Positions 17,122 through 25,300 of a stretch of 64,000 nt of DNA are shown piece after piece. How positions within the stretch are numbered: the first letter of the stretch is position 1; each line of letters starts with the position of its first letter. Origin of the DNA: Lysobacter sp036697405. GTDB taxonomy: Bacteria > Pseudomonadota > Gammaproteobacteria > Xanthomonadales > Xanthomonadaceae. Position numbers and translations under genes: made by a program. Location of the stretch: contig NZ_JBAHWA010000001.1 of NCBI RefSeq assembly GCF_036697405.1, positions 434,001-498,000 on the forward strand. The letters run 5' to 3'. Below the pieces are notes generated by a model. The model saw only the letters and a list, made by a program, of their open reading frames with translations. It was not told the DNA's origin and did not search any database.

Positions 17122-17868
17122 ATGAACCTCAACGGAAAAATCGCCCTCGTCACGGGCGCGTCCAGCGGCATCGGCGCGGCGACCGCGCTCAAGCTCGCCG
17201 CCCAAGGCGTCAAGGTCGGCCTGGCCGCGCGCCGGGTCGATCGTCTGCAAGCGCTGGTGAGCCAGATCGAGGCCGCGGGCGGCACGGCCCTGGCCATCGA
17301 GATGGACGTGGTCGAGCCGGCCTCGGTCCAGGCCGGCGTCCGGCAATTGGTCGACGCCTACGGCCGCATCGATATCCTGTTCAACAACGCCGGCCTGATG
17401 CCGATCTCCGACATCGACTCGTTCAAGACCGACGAGTGGCACCGCATGGTCGACGTCAACATCAAGGGCCTGCTCAACAGCACGGCGGCGGTGCTGCCGC
17501 ATATGCAGAAGCAGCACGCCGGTCATATCTTCAACACTTCGTCGATCGCTGGCCGCAAGGTCTTCCCGGGCCTGTCGGTGTACTGCGCCACCAAGCATGC
17601 GGTCACCGCGTTCTCCGAGGGCCTGCGCCTGGAGGTCGCCAAGAAGCACAACATCCGCGTGACCTGCATCCAACCCGGCGCGGTCGATACCGAACTGTTC
17701 GAACACGTCTCGGACCCGGGCTATCGCGAGCAGATGGAAGGCCTGCGCGAACAGATGGCGTTCCTGAAGGCGTCCGACATCGCCGACACGATCCTGTTCG
17801 CGCTGCAGGCGCCGGACTATGTGAACGTCGCCGAGTTGTTCGTGCTGCCGACCGATCAGCCCTGGTGA
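17122..17868 (+). CDS. Short-chain dehydrogenase/reductase
   Basis: I use the ATG at 17122, preceded by AAGGTG. The 248-residue SDR has TGASSGIGAAT, an ARRVDRL stretch that favours NADP, NNAGLMP, NTSSIAG and YCATKHA with the catalytic Tyr and Lys. It is similar in layout to the SDR at 14134-14871, so the two may be paralogues on either side of the AraC pair. A stem-loop terminator candidate follows it. Confidence 0.9.
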   Translation: MNLNGKIALVTGASSGIGAATALKLAAQGVKVGLAARRVDRLQALVSQIEAAGGTALAIEMDVVEPASVQAGVRQLVDAYGRIDILFNNAGLMPISDIDSFKTDEWHRMVDVNIKGLLNSTAAVLPHMQKQHAGHIFNTSSIAGRKVFPGLSVYCATKHAVTAFSEGLRLEVAKKHNIRVTCIQPGAVDTELFEHVSDPGYREQMEGLREQMAFLKASDIADTILFALQAPDYVNVAELFVLPTDQPW

Positions 17869-17889
17869 AGCGTCGCGGGCGCAATGGAT

Positions 17890-17917
17890 GGCCGGCTTCG
17901 CTGCCGGCCGTCCTTTT
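17890..17917 (+). terminator. Intrinsic terminator candidate after the SDR gene
   Basis: A seven-base stem GGCCGGC/GCCGGCC with a six-base loop, followed by GTCCTTTTG, sits 21 bases after the SDR stop. The T-run is short, so termination may be partial and the next gene could still be reached. Confidence 0.5.
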
Positions 17918-17929
17918 GAGGACCTGTTC

Positions 17930-18226
17930 ATGATTCCGATCAGCAAGCTCGCCTTCTTCGCGGCCAGGCGTGGTGAAGAGGAGGCGCTAGGCCGGCTCCT
18001 GCTGGCCCTGGTGGACCCAAGCCGGCGCGAACCCGGCAACCGCCGCTACGAAATCCTCCAGGATGCTGGTGATGAGGGCCTGTGGATCGTATTGGAGGAC
18101 TGGCGTAGCGCCGCCGATTTCGACCTCCACATGGCGACGGATCACGTGCAGGCGTTCCTGCGCCGGGTTTCCTCGCTCTGCGACGGCGAGCCCGACATCC
18201 GCACGTACTCCAAGCGCTCCGCGTAG
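17930..18226 (+). CDS. Antibiotic biosynthesis monooxygenase (ABM) domain protein
   Basis: The ATG at 17930 has GAGG 8 bases upstream. The 98-residue product shows the ABM/dimeric alpha-beta barrel pattern (FFAARRGEEEALGRLLLALVDPSRREPGNRRYEI; WIVLEDWRSAADFDLHMATDHVQAFL). These small proteins are cofactor-free quinol monooxygenases or haem-degrading relatives. Together with the SDR and flavin reductase neighbours this suggests quinone or aromatic redox work. Confidence 0.8.
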   Translation: MIPISKLAFFAARRGEEEALGRLLLALVDPSRREPGNRRYEILQDAGDEGLWIVLEDWRSAADFDLHMATDHVQAFLRRVSSLCDGEPDIRTYSKRSA

Positions 18227-18412
18227 CGACCGTCGCGACGGCGCTGAAACGAGTCCTGAGCGGACGCTGCCGGGACATGTGCCCTTCGGATAGCTCCCGA
18301 CGAGACGATCCAATGGCAAAGTCGCGGTCGTCGGCGATGCCGATCCGGAACCGTGTCTTCTTCCGCTCTTGAAGCGACGGCCGGTATCGCCGGCGCTCCC
18401 CTGGAGACAGAA

Positions 18413-18973
18413 ATGCCTACCCGTAAGAAACAAGACTTCCCCCTGACCGAGATCCGTCGCTATCTGGAACCCGGCCCGATCGTCCTGGTCAGCTCTCGCT
18501 GGGAAGACCGGACCAACATCATGACGATGGGCTGGCACATGATGCTCGGGTTCTCGCCCGCCTTGTTCGCCTGCTACATCTGGGAAGGGAACTACAGTTT
18601 CGACCTGATCCGCCGAAGTCGCGAATGCGTGATCAATCTGCCGACCTCGGACATGGTCGATACCGTTACCGCAATCGGCAACTGCAGCGGCGCCGACGGC
18701 ATCGACAAGTTCGAAAAATTCGGGCTAACGGCGCAAGCGGCTCAGAAGGTCCAGGCGCCGTTGATAGCGCAGTGCCATGCCAACTTCGAATGCAAGTTGG
18801 TAGACGACCGCCAGATCGACGAGTACGGCATGTTCATCTGGGAGGTCGTGAAAGCCCATCTGGCCACCACGCCCAAACGCCCGAAGACCCTTCACTACCG
18901 GGGCGAAGCCGAGTTCATGGTGTCCGGCAGTCACGTCAGTCGACGCAGCAAGTTCAAGCCTCAGAATCTCTAG
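18413..18973 (+). CDS. Flavin reductase-like FMN-binding protein
   Basis: The ATG at 18413 has GGAG 7 bases upstream; a longer start lacks one. The 186-residue product has the FMN-binding split-barrel layout (PGPIVLVSSRWEDRTNIMTMGWHMMLGFSP and CVINLPTSDMVDTV). The family reduces flavin with NAD(P)H or acts on its own substrate. It lies after the ABM gene by about 190 bases that include possible regulatory DNA. Confidence 0.85.
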   Translation: MPTRKKQDFPLTEIRRYLEPGPIVLVSSRWEDRTNIMTMGWHMMLGFSPALFACYIWEGNYSFDLIRRSRECVINLPTSDMVDTVTAIGNCSGADGIDKFEKFGLTAQAAQKVQAPLIAQCHANFECKLVDDRQIDEYGMFIWEVVKAHLATTPKRPKTLHYRGEAEFMVSGSHVSRRSKFKPQNL

Positions 18974-19351
18974 TCGGAAAACGCTCCTGACGACTCGGAA
19001 AGCTGTTGAACAGCCACCGAAATTATAAGCAAGCAACTGATTTAATTGCTTTTGTAACGCCTTGCCGATCCCGCGGCGTCGCATGGGGCCCTTTGCGATG
19101 CGCCCACCGTGCTGGGTGCAGCCGCGCCCTGTCCGAACGCATGCCTCCGTCCGCGCCAGCGCATCGTCCACAACCACGCGCCGCTCCGGAGGCCATGGGA
19201 GCGCTGGCATGGCCGGCGGACGCCTGGTATCGCCGCATGGCGACTGGATCGGACCGGGCTTGCTGGACCGCTGGCTGTGGCGGCACATGCGCATGTTTGA
19301 ACCCCGAATCCCGAGTAGTACGCTAGATCATCGCCGCCATGGAGACTGCAA
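18974..19351. other. Intergenic stretch with an AT-rich patch
   Basis: No convincing gene is seen. Around 19018-19053 the base composition drops sharply (runs such as AAATTATAAGC and TTTAATTGCTTTT), which may mark a promoter, a phage or plasmid scar, or the end of foreign DNA. The remaining 250 bases are GC-rich and open in several frames, with nothing recognisable. Confidence 0.4.
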
Positions 19352-19627
19352 ATGCCCATCGTCTCCCTGGATTTGGTCACCCTGGATCTCGTCCGCGAAT
19401 GCGGCACGATCTATGTCGAAGACAGGCTCACCTGTCAGATCCTCCGCAAGGACAAGCGCCTGTCACTCAGCGAAGCGCCCAGCGAGGAAGCCCGACTTCT
19501 GCTCGGGGACCTGCGGATACAGGTCGATGAGCTGACGCCCGAAGCCTTCGATGCGGTCCGCGCGGAACTGATCGCCCTGGGAGTCAAGGGCCCTTGGCAA
19601 TCGTTCTGGTCGAGCGGCGAGGCTTAG
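19352..19627 (+). CDS. Small protein of unknown function
   Basis: GGAG 7 bases before the ATG and a well-behaved composition support this 91-residue gene. The product is soluble and acidic, with alternating strand and helix predictions by eye (IYVEDRLTCQILRKDKRLSL, PEAFDAVRAELIAL). I do not recognise a family. It converges with the VOC gene. Confidence 0.7.
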   Translation: MPIVSLDLVTLDLVRECGTIYVEDRLTCQILRKDKRLSLSEAPSEEARLLLGDLRIQVDELTPEAFDAVRAELIALGVKGPWQSFWSSGEA

Positions 19628-19652
19628 CGCTGCGATTCGGCACCCGCTGCGA

Positions 19653-20105
19653 TCACTGCGGCATCTGCTTACCGAGCTCTTGCGCCAGTCCGATCAGAAT
19701 GCCTTCGGGGCCCCGGATGTAGCAGAGCCGGTAGCTGTCCTGGTACCGGACCAGTTTGCCGACGAGCTTGGCGCCGTGCTTTTCAAGCCGGGCCAACGTG
19801 TCGTCGATGTCCTCCACGGTGAACATGACGCGCAAGTACCCGAGGGCGTTCACCGGCGCGTCGCGGTGGTCGGCGACCACGGGTGGCGCGAGGAAGCGGG
19901 AAATCTCGAGCCGGCTGTGGCCGTCCGGCGTACGCATCATGGCTATCTCGACGCGCAGGTCGCGCAAGCCGGTCACGCCATCGGCCCACTCCCCTGCTAT
20001 CGGGGCGCGCCCTTCCAGCTCCAGGCCGAGTTCGGTGAAGAACGCGATGGCGGCCTCGAGGTCTGCGACCACGATGCCTACGTTGTCCATGCGCTTGATC
20101 GTCAT
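19653..20105 (-). CDS. VOC-family (glyoxalase/bleomycin-resistance-like) protein
   Basis: The 150-residue protein has the two paired beta-alpha-beta-beta-beta modules of the vicinal oxygen chelate fold (NVGIVVADLEAAIAFFTELG; LRVMFTVEDIDDTLARLEKHGAKL; SYRLCYIRGPEGILIGLAQE). Members are metal-dependent isomerases, dioxygenases or drug-binding proteins, so the exact role is open. GGAG precedes the ATG. Confidence 0.87.
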   Translation of the reverse strand: MTIKRMDNVGIVVADLEAAIAFFTELGLELEGRAPIAGEWADGVTGLRDLRVEIAMMRTPDGHSRLEISRFLAPPVVADHRDAPVNALGYLRVMFTVEDIDDTLARLEKHGAKLVGKLVRYQDSYRLCYIRGPEGILIGLAQELGKQMPQ

Positions 20106-20281
20106 GATGTCTCCTGGCGTCCAATACCCGTTTGAGCATCGTAGCGAAGCGGCCGGCGCACGGACTGGGAATCTCGCGCACTCGCGGCCGGCTTCGCCGA
20201 GCCCGCTGGTCGGCTGGCGAGCCTACGGCTTAAGGCAGGTCTGCATCGCTGCCCGATCCCGCAATGTCGGCTGCCCCCCGA

Positions 20282-21985
20282 TCAGACCGGAACATCGGGT
20301 GTATCCCCAACGAGCCTGCGCGCAAGGCCTAGCGCGGACTCGAAGTCGGGAACGAAATGAAGTTCGCCATGCTTGGGGCGAAGGTGCATGCCTTCCACGA
20401 CCTTGCTCGGTTGCGACTGAAGGCCGGAAACGATCAACACGATCCCGCGACGCCGGCAACGCTCAAGCAAGGCCTTGAGCGCATGTACGCCACTGGCATC
20501 GATGATCGGTACCAGTCGCATCCTCAGGATGAACACCTTCGGCGGATCCTGGAACTGGTCGAGGAGATTGTCGAGCCGATTGGCGGCCCCAAAGAACAGC
20601 GGCCCGTTGATCATGAAGGCCTCGACGCCAGCGGGCAGATGATCGCGCTGGCTCAAATCGGCGGACGTCTCGCCGTTCTCATCAATGAGCCGGATGCCCG
20701 AGGTCACTTCCACGGCCTCGGCCATGCGGAACATGAAAACGAAGGCCGCCACAACGAGGCCGACCTCGATCGCGAGCGTCAGGTCGAACAGCACGGTCAA
20801 GAAGAAGGTAAGCAGCAAAACCAATCGATCCCCTTTCGGGGCCGACAGGGTGTGTCGAAAGTGCTCGTACTCGCAGATGTTCCAGGCCACGACCAGGAGC
20901 ACGGCGGCCAGCACGGTCAAAGGCACATAGCGCATCAGCGGGGCGAGCGACACGAGGAACACGAGCAGGAAAAGCGCGTGCAGTATGCCGGCGATCGGCG
21001 TGCGTCCGCCTGCGCGGATGTTGGTGGCTGTCCGCGCTATGGCGCCGGTGGCAGGAATCCCCCCAAACAGCGCTGCGCCAACGTTCGCGATGCCCTGCGC
21101 GACGAGTTCGCCGTTGGACCTGTGACGGCCGCCAGTCATGCCATCCGCCACGACCGCCGACAACAACGACTCCACTCCGGCGAGAAACGCGATGGTGAAT
21201 GAACTAGGCAGGAGCTCGCCGGTCCGCTCGAACGGGATGTGCGGAAACTCGAACCTCGGCAACGTGGTGGGAAGGCTGCCGAAACGACTGCCGATGGTCT
21301 CGACCGGGAGCATGAACGCGCTGGAAGCGAGCGTGCAGACGATCAGCGCGATAAGGAATGCCGGCCAATGCGGCCAGCCCCGGCGCAGCGTGACGATTAT
21401 GGCGACAGCCACCAAGGCCAGAGATGCCGCGGCCGGGTTGGCCGTCGTCGCGTGCTCCGCGTAGGCCGCCCAGCGGGCCAGGAACTCGGCTGGAACGGCG
21501 TCCATCTTCAGACCGAGCAGGTCCTTGATCTGGCTGGAAACAATGCTCACCGCGATACCCGCGGTGAATCCGGTGATGACGGGCTGCGGCATGTACTTCA
21601 TCAGCGTGCCCAGACGCATCAAACCCGCGGCGATCAACATCAGGCCCGCCAGCAGCGTGCACAGCACCAGCCCGCCGACCCCGAACTTCTGGATCACCAC
21701 GAACACGACCGGGATGAACGCCGCCGTAGGCCCGCCGATCTGCACGCGCGAACCGCCGAATGCCGAGATCAGGAAGCCCGACACGATCGCCGTGTACAAG
21801 CCCATCTGCGGAGCCGCCCCGCTGGCGATGGCGAGCGCCATGGCCAGCGGCAGGGCGACGATGGCGACGGTCAGTCCGGCGATCGCGTCTCCACGCAGGT
21901 CGGAAAGAGAGTATCCCTCCCGCAATACCGTCAGAAGTTTGGGTTCGTACTGGTGCGCGTACTGCTTGAGGGTGTGGGATGCCAT
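20282..21985 (-). CDS. SulP-family inorganic anion transporter with STAS domain
   Basis: The 567-residue protein opens with the SulP region (DLRGDAIAGLTVAIVALPLAMALAIASG), followed by about 10-12 hydrophobic membrane segments and a cytoplasmic STAS domain from about residue 440 (LPAGVEAFMINGPLFFGAANRL, VPIIDASGVHALKALLERCRRRG). SulP proteins carry sulfate, bicarbonate or dicarboxylates across the inner membrane. It ends the minus-strand pair that begins with the unknown gene at 22016-22789, 31 bases upstream. Confidence 0.93.
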   Translation of the reverse strand: MASHTLKQYAHQYEPKLLTVLREGYSLSDLRGDAIAGLTVAIVALPLAMALAIASGAAPQMGLYTAIVSGFLISAFGGSRVQIGGPTAAFIPVVFVVIQKFGVGGLVLCTLLAGLMLIAAGLMRLGTLMKYMPQPVITGFTAGIAVSIVSSQIKDLLGLKMDAVPAEFLARWAAYAEHATTANPAAASLALVAVAIIVTLRRGWPHWPAFLIALIVCTLASSAFMLPVETIGSRFGSLPTTLPRFEFPHIPFERTGELLPSSFTIAFLAGVESLLSAVVADGMTGGRHRSNGELVAQGIANVGAALFGGIPATGAIARTATNIRAGGRTPIAGILHALFLLVFLVSLAPLMRYVPLTVLAAVLLVVAWNICEYEHFRHTLSAPKGDRLVLLLTFFLTVLFDLTLAIEVGLVVAAFVFMFRMAEAVEVTSGIRLIDENGETSADLSQRDHLPAGVEAFMINGPLFFGAANRLDNLLDQFQDPPKVFILRMRLVPIIDASGVHALKALLERCRRRGIVLIVSGLQSQPSKVVEGMHLRPKHGELHFVPDFESALGLARRLVGDTPDVPV

Positions 21986-22015
21986 GGCTCCCCCGGTCAG
22001 TGGGCAACGCGTCGG

Positions 22016-22789
22016 TCAACGGCGCTTGTGGGCAGAGCGCCGTCGCTGAATCGGGTTGTGCGTCAACTTCGTCAGTATCGCTTCAAAGATCGAATCGTTG
22101 CCGGTGTCTTCGGCTAGCGCATGTCTGGCAGCGGCGGCGGCCACTATCTGGGCCAGCTCCAGAGGTAACGGTTCGGGCGTCTCGTTCCAGAACTGCAACT
22201 GCAGATCGCGCAGCCAGGGCGCCTCCGGCATCAGCGTCCGGCAACGGCCGAGTTCCTCCAGGCACTGTTTGTCGACCGCTTCCGTCTGGCCGCGGGACAC
22301 GAGCAGGGTGCAGGGTTGCTGCAGAGGCGTCTGGAGGAACCGGTCATAGGCCGACAGGCACTGAGACAGCGCCTGCTGCGACATACCCTGGGTCGATTTC
22401 CGGTCGCGGGAGTCGAAGACCGCGATGGCGGCCCGCATCGGTGTGCGCGCCAGCAGGGTGGCAATCGAGGTTTCTTCCGCCGCTGCGGTGCCGGCGAAGG
22501 GTGCGGCCAGTTGCGGGGCACAGCTCCTCACCCACGACGGTGCCCGGTCGACGCCCGGCACATGCGGGCTGGGATTGCCTCGCCCCGCCCACAAGGCATG
22601 CAACGCGTGCGTGAGGTCGATCCAGGCCGTGGGCAGGGCGGGCCAGCACAGCGACTGCACCAGGACGGTCTCGCCGGCCTCGGTCGAAAGCTGTGCGGAG
22701 CCCAGGAACGCGATGCGCGAGACCTGCGGCTTCTCCGCCTTGGCCGTGCGGCGGGATCGGGACGCGTGCTGTACTGGCGAGTGCTTCAT
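22016..22789 (-). CDS. Protein of unknown function upstream of the SulP transporter
   Basis: The 257-residue product (from the ATG at 22789, with GGAGG 10 bases upstream) has no membrane segment. Its middle part carries LSTEAGETVLVQSLCWPALPTAWIDLTHAL and QQPCTLLVSRGQTEAVD. Its C-terminus is basic. A start at 22876 is also possible, but an AT-rich patch there looks more like the promoter. I do not recognise the family. It is 31 bases upstream of the transporter gene and probably co-transcribed, and its divergent neighbour is an XRE regulator. Confidence 0.6.
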   Translation of the reverse strand: MKHSPVQHASRSRRTAKAEKPQVSRIAFLGSAQLSTEAGETVLVQSLCWPALPTAWIDLTHALHALWAGRGNPSPHVPGVDRAPSWVRSCAPQLAAPFAGTAAAEETSIATLLARTPMRAAIAVFDSRDRKSTQGMSQQALSQCLSAYDRFLQTPLQQPCTLLVSRGQTEAVDKQCLEELGRCRTLMPEAPWLRDLQLQFWNETPEPLPLELAQIVAAAAARHALAEDTGNDSIFEAILTKLTHNPIQRRRSAHKRR

Positions 22790-23039
22790 GTGCCTGGCGG
22801 CCTCCAATTTGGAAGGGGCTTGAAAAGCGGTGCGAGGTGATGTTTCATATGCTTCAAATGATGTTTTATACATCAAAATGAATGTTCAAACGTTAACAGG
22901 AGTGGCTTTTTCCGCGGCGCTTCAAGATGATGCGCGTCCAGACCGGCTGTGCCGGTGGCAAACGGAAGAAGGTGATGCTCCACGCATCAAAAGAAATGTT
23001 CCGCGCCTCGTTGCTGAAGGGTTTGCCCGGGTGTCGGCC

Positions 23040-23297
23040 ATGATCACCGCAGCGCAGCTCCGGGCGGCCCGTGCCTTGGCCGGGATGGACCAGAAGACGC
23101 TGGCGGAGAAGGCGGGCGTGTCGTTGCCGACCATCCAACGCATGGAGGCCAGCACCGGCAACGTTCGCGGGGTGGTCGAGACGCTGACGAAGATCATCGC
23201 AGCACTCGACGCGGCCGGGATTGAGTTGATCGGCGAGAACGCGCCGAGTCAGGGCACGGGACGGGGGGTTCGGCTCAAGACCCCCAGCGCCCTCTGA
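23040..23297 (+). CDS. XRE-family helix-turn-helix regulator
   Basis: The 85-residue protein is almost only a lambda-repressor-like helix-turn-helix (ARALAGMDQKTLAEKAGVSLPTIQRMEAS), with the tail ALDAAGIELIGENAPSQGTGRGVRL seen in small regulators. It is divergent from the SulP operon across an AT-rich space of about 250 bases (22790-23039). That position is typical of a local repressor of an ion transporter. No clear operator repeat was found. Confidence 0.88.
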   Translation: MITAAQLRAARALAGMDQKTLAEKAGVSLPTIQRMEASTGNVRGVVETLTKIIAALDAAGIELIGENAPSQGTGRGVRLKTPSAL

Positions 23298-23350
23298 CCC
23301 CGGCGCGGATCTCGCCTTGGAAACCCAGGGCGATGTGGATGGAGGGCGGC

Positions 23351-23557
23351 GTGGCGACGGATACGGATATGGACGAGCTCAAGCGGATGTGCGCGGTGCT
23401 GTTCCTGGAGCTTCAGGAGATCCGCCGCAAGCTGGAAATCGAGCCGATTGGGTCGCGGGACAGTGACGAGTATCGAAATGCGGTCCCCAGCTATCTGACA
23501 CAGTTCGACAACAAGATGCGGATCCTCGCCAAGGAACGCTCGAACCGCGATCAATAG
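23351..23557 (+). CDS. Small coiled protein of unknown function
   Basis: A GTG at 23351 has GGAGG about five bases upstream and gives 68 residues; an ATG at 23333 lacks a ribosome site. The product is helical and charged (MDELKRMCAVLFLELQEIRRKLEIE), probably a short coiled coil. I do not recognise a family. It stands between the XRE regulator and the cysteine-cluster gene. Confidence 0.5.
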   Translation: MATDTDMDELKRMCAVLFLELQEIRRKLEIEPIGSRDSDEYRNAVPSYLTQFDNKMRILAKERSNRDQ

Positions 23558-23643
23558 CACAGGATCGCTGCCAGCGGTTCGTCTTGGCCGGCCGGTTGAA
23601 AACCGGTGGTCGCCGTGGATGGTTCCCATGCGGAGAAAATGCA

Positions 23644-24003
23644 ATGCCGATGACCTCCAACGATCGCAAAATCGAAGAACTGCGTCGGCGCATTCCCTCA
23701 TTCACGTGCATCGTGGGTTGCCATGACTGTTGCGGGCCGATCACCGCCTCCTCGGAAGAAGTGGCCAGGCTGCCGGTCAAGTCCGAGGCCGATCACGAGG
23801 CGGCCCTCGCCGAGTTCAATTGCACCTACCTGGGCGCGCACGGCTGCGAGGTCTACAGCGAGCGCCCTTTGATATGCCGTCTGTTCGGTACAACACCGCG
23901 CCTGTTGTGTCCCAATGGTCAGCGCCCCGTGTACATGGTGGATGCGAAGACCGAGAACGAAGTGTTTCGGTTCCTTGGACAGACGCGGCAAGTGCTCGTT
24001 TGA
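23644..24003 (+). CDS. YkgJ-family (UPF0153) cysteine-cluster protein
   Basis: The ATG at 23644 has CGGAG eight bases upstream. The 119-residue protein carries the cysteine set of the YkgJ/CxxCxxCC family: CIVGCHDCC early, then CTYLGAHGC and ERPLICRLFG. This family binds zinc or an iron-sulfur cluster; no enzymatic role is established. Its stop is followed in one-base overlap (TGATG) by a short reading frame. Confidence 0.85.
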   Translation: MPMTSNDRKIEELRRRIPSFTCIVGCHDCCGPITASSEEVARLPVKSEADHEAALAEFNCTYLGAHGCEVYSERPLICRLFGTTPRLLCPNGQRPVYMVDAKTENEVFRFLGQTRQVLV

Positions 24004-24145
24004 TGCGCGAACCGACCCACGTGGAACCGTTGCAGGTCCGCGTGGTCGGCTTGGGCTGCCGCGTTTCCATGAACTCGAATTGAACCGCAACGTGCCTCTT
24101 TGGGGCATCGTCGAGCCGATCTACGAGGCCAAGCGCCATGCATAG
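24003..24145 (+). pseudogene. Small gene after ykgJ-type gene, probably frameshifted
   Basis: An ATG at 24003 overlaps the previous stop (TGATG) and reads MREPTHVEPLQVRVVGLGC before a stop at 24080. In a different frame, an open stretch reads RFHELELNRNVPLWGIVEPIYEAKRHA and ends at 24143-24145, overlapping the start of the next gene by 8 bases. The two parts look like one small protein broken by a one-base change near 24055-24070. A sequencing error or a real mutation would look the same. Confidence 0.35.
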
Positions 24146-24341
24146 ACTTTCGCTCTCTCCGATTGAACGGGCCGCATTACATCTGCTGATGCAGCGGCGA
24201 CCGCTGTTCAAGTGGGAGCAGAATGCGCTGACCGACGGCACGATGCGCAGCCTCGAAGCGAAGGGCTTGATTGCCCGCGATGGAGCCCAGTGGCAGGTGA
24301 CAGAAAAAGTGGGGGCAAGGTCGACTGCACACGTCCGCTAG
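24138..24341 (+). CDS. Small protein of unknown function
   Basis: The 67-residue product (LSPIERAALHLLMQRRPLFKWEQNAL, then MRSLEAKGLIARDGAQWQVT) resembles a winged-helix unit of a small DNA-binding protein: the last part has the pattern of a marR- or DUF-type wing. Its start overlaps the end of the presumed frameshifted gene, so the three (from 23644) would form one unit. Identification is weak. Confidence 0.5.
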   Translation: MHRLSLSPIERAALHLLMQRRPLFKWEQNALTDGTMRSLEAKGLIARDGAQWQVTEKVGARSTAHVR

Positions 24342-24796
24342 CGCAGGAAAAAAGCAGATTCAGCACCATCGAAAGCGCTGGTCGATGTCCGTTTATGGGA
24401 TTGGGTTATGGCCCTGGCCGTCTGATTGAAGCGTAAGTAAGCCACGCCGTCAGCGATCCATTCGGTCTCGGCCACGCTCTGCCGCCCGATCTGCGCGAGC
24501 GTCGCGGCTGGTCGGCGCCCTGCCCCGCTGGCTTCGTCCGCGGTGGAAGCCACGACGCGGCGCGGGCCAGCAGGCGCCGGGCGATTCGGCTCGATCGGCG
24601 CAGAGTCCCTCGCGGTCCGGAGATCGTGTGCGGCCGAATCGTCGCAAGGCGATGCCGCACCGACTCGATCGGCCCGTCCCCTCGCCTGCGCCCGTCCGGG
24701 CGCCGCGCGCAAAAAAATTCGCGATCATGTCGATCCGGCGCCTCCCCGTTCGACGCCATGATTGAAGGCCCATGCCGGGCCCCACAGGAGCAGACC
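24342..24796. other. Intergenic stretch without a recognised gene
   Basis: A minus-strand open frame around 24342-24470 reads SVAETEWIADGVAYLRFNQTARAITQ. It looks protein-like but has no start with a ribosome site, and I cannot name it. It may be the remnant of a lost gene. The rest is GC-rich and holds only shadows. Confidence 0.35.
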
Positions 24797-25207
24797 ATGA
24801 AGATCACCATCGAGACCGTAGTGCGCGCCGACCTGGACCAGGTCTGGCAGGCATGGAACACCCCGGAAGACATCAAGCAATGGAACACCGCACAGGAGGA
24901 CTGGCACACCACGCACAGCAGCGTCGATCTGCGCGAAGGCGGCAAGTTCCTGTCGCGCATGGAGGCCAAGGACGGCAGCTTCGGCTTCGACTTCGAAGGC
25001 ACCTACACCCGCGTGGTTCCCAAGCAGGTAATCGAATACCGGATGGGCGACGGCCGCGAGGTCCAGTCCGAGTTCGTCGAGCGCGCCGACGGCGTGCTGG
25101 TGAAATCCACCTTCGACGCGGAATCGGAGAACCCGCCCGAGCTGCAGCGCGCAGGTTGGCAGGCCATCCTCGACAACTTCGGCCGCTACGTCGAAGCCAA
25201 GGCCTGA
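24797..25207 (+). CDS. AHSA1/SRPBCC-family protein
   Basis: CAGGAG precedes the ATG. The 136-residue product has the AHSA1 pattern (VVRADLDQVWQAWNTPEDIKQWN; LREGGKFLSRMEAKDG; YRMGDGREVQSEF; STFDAESENPPELQRAGWQAILDNF). These proteins form a helix-grip cavity that binds hydrophobic molecules. Some relatives act with ArsR regulators or in detoxification; no such partner is near here. Confidence 0.9.
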   Translation: MKITIETVVRADLDQVWQAWNTPEDIKQWNTAQEDWHTTHSSVDLREGGKFLSRMEAKDGSFGFDFEGTYTRVVPKQVIEYRMGDGREVQSEFVERADGVLVKSTFDAESENPPELQRAGWQAILDNFGRYVEAKA

Positions 25208-25300
25208 GGCCAAGCCGGGTACGGATGCGCCTGGGCCCATGGCCCGGGCGCATCGCCTGCGACGCCGCGCACCGCCCTGCCCTCACGACGGGCAGGTCTT

